From: Massilia sp. erpn
GTDB taxonomy: Bacteria; Pseudomonadota; Gammaproteobacteria; Burkholderiales; Burkholderiaceae_D
Direction: 5' to 3'
Length of the DNA stretch: 64,000 bases
Assembly (NCBI RefSeq): GCF_024400215.1
Contig: NZ_CP053748.1
Coordinates: 2,604,001 to 2,668,000 of the forward strand
Shown: piece by piece, positions 62,459 to 64,000 of the stretch
Layout of the letters: every line of letters begins with the position of its first letter
Numbering within the stretch: position 1 is the first letter of the stretch
Translations under genes and position numbers: made by a program
Notes under the pieces: generated by a model
The model's input: the letters and a program-made list of their open reading frames with translations, nothing else
Database searches by the model: none
Told to the model about the DNA's origin: nothing

Positions 62459-63037
62459 TCAGTTCATCTTGTTGGCAGCCTTGATCGCCTCGATTTCCTC
62501 TTCGGGTGTGGCGACCTGCTTGGAGAAGGCGCTGGCGTCGAGCTTCCCGTTGAGGAAGGCGATGCGCTTGATGATCTCGGACAGTCCCTGCAGAACCATC
62601 AGAATGAAGCCGACCGGCACCAGGATCTTGGCCGGCCAAACGATCAGGCCACCGGCATTGCTGGACATCTCGCCGCTGCGCAGAGACTCGAGGGCGAAGG
62701 GCACGCCGTAGTACAGGATGATCAGCGAGATCGGCATCAGGAAAAACACAAAGCCGAACAGGTCGATCCAGACCTGGGTGCGTTTGGAGAAGCGGCCGGC
62801 GATGACGTCGATGCGCACATGCTCGTCGCGCCGCAAGGTGTGGCTGGAGGCCAGCATGAAGACGGCGGCGAACAGATACCACTGGATTTCCAGCCAGGCG
62901 TTGGAGCTGGCGTTGAAGGCGTAGCGTATCAGCGCATTGCCGGTGCAGATGATGACGGCAAGCAGCAGCGCCCAGGAAACGGCCGCTGCCACCTTGTCGT
63001 TGAGTGTATCGATTGCCCGCGAAACTGGCATGAACAT
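62459..63037 (-). CDS. TRAP transporter small permease (DctQ)
   Basis: A 192-aa four-helix membrane subunit that pairs with DctM. The conserved RYAFNASSNAWLEIQWYLFA and TLRRDEHVRIDVIAGRFSKR blocks identify the family. I chose the ATG at 63037 with GGAGACAAGA upstream; the frame extends five residues to 63052. It is the first gene of the dctQM pair. A TRAP binding protein is required for function and the nearest are about 26 kb away at 33.5 and 36 kb. Confidence 0.9.
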   Translation of the reverse strand: MFMPVSRAIDTLNDKVAAAVSWALLLAVIICTGNALIRYAFNASSNAWLEIQWYLFAAVFMLASSHTLRRDEHVRIDVIAGRFSKRTQVWIDLFGFVFFLMPISLIILYYGVPFALESLRSGEMSSNAGGLIVWPAKILVPVGFILMVLQGLSEIIKRIAFLNGKLDASAFSKQVATPEEEIEAIKAANKMN

Positions 63038-63131
63038 TCTTGTCTCCTCCATCCTCTTCTAAGGGGCGCTGCGTTGGCGCCCAGGTTCGGGTAAATGCTT
63101 TGTGATGCCGCGTGACGGTGTGCCGCTGTAT

Positions 63132-64000
63132 TTACATGGCGAGCTGGCTCCTTACGCGGGCGATGGCGGCGCGCACCTGGTTCGGCGCGGTGCCGCCGAC
63201 GTGGTCGCGCGCGGCGACCGAGCCCTCCAGCGTCAGCACGGCGAACACGTCGTCGCCAATCAGCGGCGAGAAGGTGCGCAGCTGCTCGAGCGACAGGTCG
63301 GCCAGGTCGCAGCCGAGGGTATCGCAGGCGCGTACGGCGTGGGCCACGGCTTCGTGGGCGTCGCGGAAGGGCAGGCCTTTTTTCACCAGGTAGTCGGCCA
63401 GGTCGGTGGCGGTGGCATAGCCTTGCAGCGCGGCGGCGCGCATGGCGTCCGGCTTGACGCTGATGCCGCCGGCCATGTCGGCGAAGATGCGCAGGGTGTC
63501 GACCACGGTGTCGACGGTGTCGAACAGCGGTTCCTTGTCTTCCTGGTTGTCCTTGTTATAGGCCAGGGGCTGGCCCTTCATCAGGGTCAGAAGGCCCATC
63601 AGGTGGCCGTAGACGCGGCCGGTCTTGCCGCGCGCCAGTTCCGGCACGTCGGGGTTTTTCTTCTGCGGCATGATGGACGAGCCGGTGCAGAAGCGGTCGG
63701 CGATATCGATGAAGCCCACGCGTGGGCTCATCCAGATCACCAGCTCTTCGGACATGCGCGAGACGTGCATCATGATCAGCGATGCGGCGGCCGTGAATTC
63801 GATGGCGAAGTCGCGGTCGGAGACGGCGTCCAGCGAGTTGTGGCAAACGTCGTCGAAGCCCAGGGTTTTCGCCACGCGCAGGCGGTCGATGGGGAAGGTG
63901 GTGCCGGCCAGCGCGGCCGCGCCCAGCGGCAGGCGGTTGACGCGCTTGCGGCAGTCGGCCATGCGCTCGGCGTCGCGGCCGAACATTTCGACATAGGCCA
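63132..64000 (-). CDS. argH: Argininosuccinate lyase (5' part beyond window)
   Basis: C-terminal 60% of argininosuccinate lyase, which splits argininosuccinate into arginine and fumarate. The fumarase/aspartase-superfamily signature is [20 protein letters not shown], and the [17 protein letters not shown] and [13 protein letters not shown] blocks are ArgH-specific. The frame stays open to the right edge (AYVEMFGRD upstream), so the start lies outside. It ends about 95 bp from the dctQ start on the same strand. Confidence 0.95.
   Translation of the reverse strand, partial: AYVEMFGRDAERMADCRKRVNRLPLGAAALAGTTFPIDRLRVAKTLGFDDVCHNSLDAVSDRDFAIEFTAAASLIMMHVSRMSEELVIWMSPRVGFIDIADRFCTGSSIMPQKKNPDVPELARGKTGRVYGHLMGLLTLMKGQPLAYNKDNQEDKEPLFDTVDTVVDTLRIFADMAGGISVKPDAMRAAALQGYATATDLADYLVKKGLPFRDAHEAVAHAVRACDTLGCDLADLSLEQLRTFSPLIGDDVFAVLTLEGSVAARDHVGGTAPNQVRAAIARVRSQLAM

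Overview
The window is GC-rich (mostly well above 60%), densely coded DNA of a betaproteobacterium, most likely an Oxalobacteraceae member of the Massilia/Duganella/Janthinobacterium type. This rests on the gene families (a DUF2863 protein, an IF-1 variant with a basic C-terminal tail, twin-arginine TRAP binding proteins, a one-strand phenylacetate cluster opened by paaX) and on GTGTCC...GGTGCC...GGACAC palindromes between convergent genes. The assignment is inferred from recognition, not from a search. I saw no rRNA, tRNA, CRISPR array, IS transposase or integrase.

Layout. 1-2.2 kb: the end of a betaine-type ABC permease, a drug/metabolite exporter and an Mpo1-like membrane protein. 2.2-4.55 kb: an AT-richer island with a deoxyinosine DNA glycosylase, a ParE-type toxin-antitoxin pair and an XRE regulator. 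It ends in the broken 3' end of a second glycosylase gene, so the island is bracketed by near-identical 24-bp direct repeats. 4.5-11.7 kb: small regulator-plus-target units (LysR/NmrA-like reductase, Lrp/S41 peptidase, ECF sigma/AhpD, MarR/EamA exporter/nitroreductase). 11.8-13.4 kb: an esterase, a strong promoter with a 21-bp palindrome driving an apparently untranslated RNA of about 250 nt, then infA. 13.4-29.9 kb: secreted or membrane hydrolases, a transglutaminase-like TPR lipoprotein, DUF2863, HDOD, 3-methyladenine glycosylase, a chemoreceptor with a Cache protein, a KamA-type radical SAM enzyme with an MFS transporter, an FAH-family enzyme and an aminotransferase. 29.9-37.1 kb: palindromic repeats, est-mog-darP facing pmbA, and two similar TRAP solute-binding proteins flanking an M14 carboxypeptidase.

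37.3-38.7 kb: an RHH/RAMA-like DNA-binding protein with a four-box upstream array, then PaaX. 38.8-50.6 kb: the phenylacetate catabolon paaABCDE-G-H-I-K-J-Y-Z, all on the plus strand with tight or overlapping junctions. PaaK makes phenylacetyl-CoA, PaaABCDE epoxidises it, PaaG isomerises the epoxide to the oxepin, PaaZ opens the ring and oxidises the aldehyde, and PaaJ and PaaH complete beta-oxidation to acetyl-CoA and succinyl-CoA. PaaI and PaaY are accessory thioesterase-type proteins. No paaF is present in the cluster.

50.6-60 kb: a DUF2071 protein, two lipoproteins, an M24 peptidase, an isolated PilM/N/O-like gene triad, a large secreted M4 metalloprotease and an ACT-like protein. 60-60.7 kb: a HEPN/MNT toxin-antitoxin locus whose toxin carries an in-frame amber codon before its catalytic motif. 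60.8-64 kb: TRAP permeases DctM and DctQ without an adjacent binding protein, and the 3' part of argH, which runs off the window.

The least explained items are the RNA upstream of infA, the four-box array at the RHH/RAMA gene, the glycosylase-flanked toxin-antitoxin island and the orphan pilus-platform-like triad.
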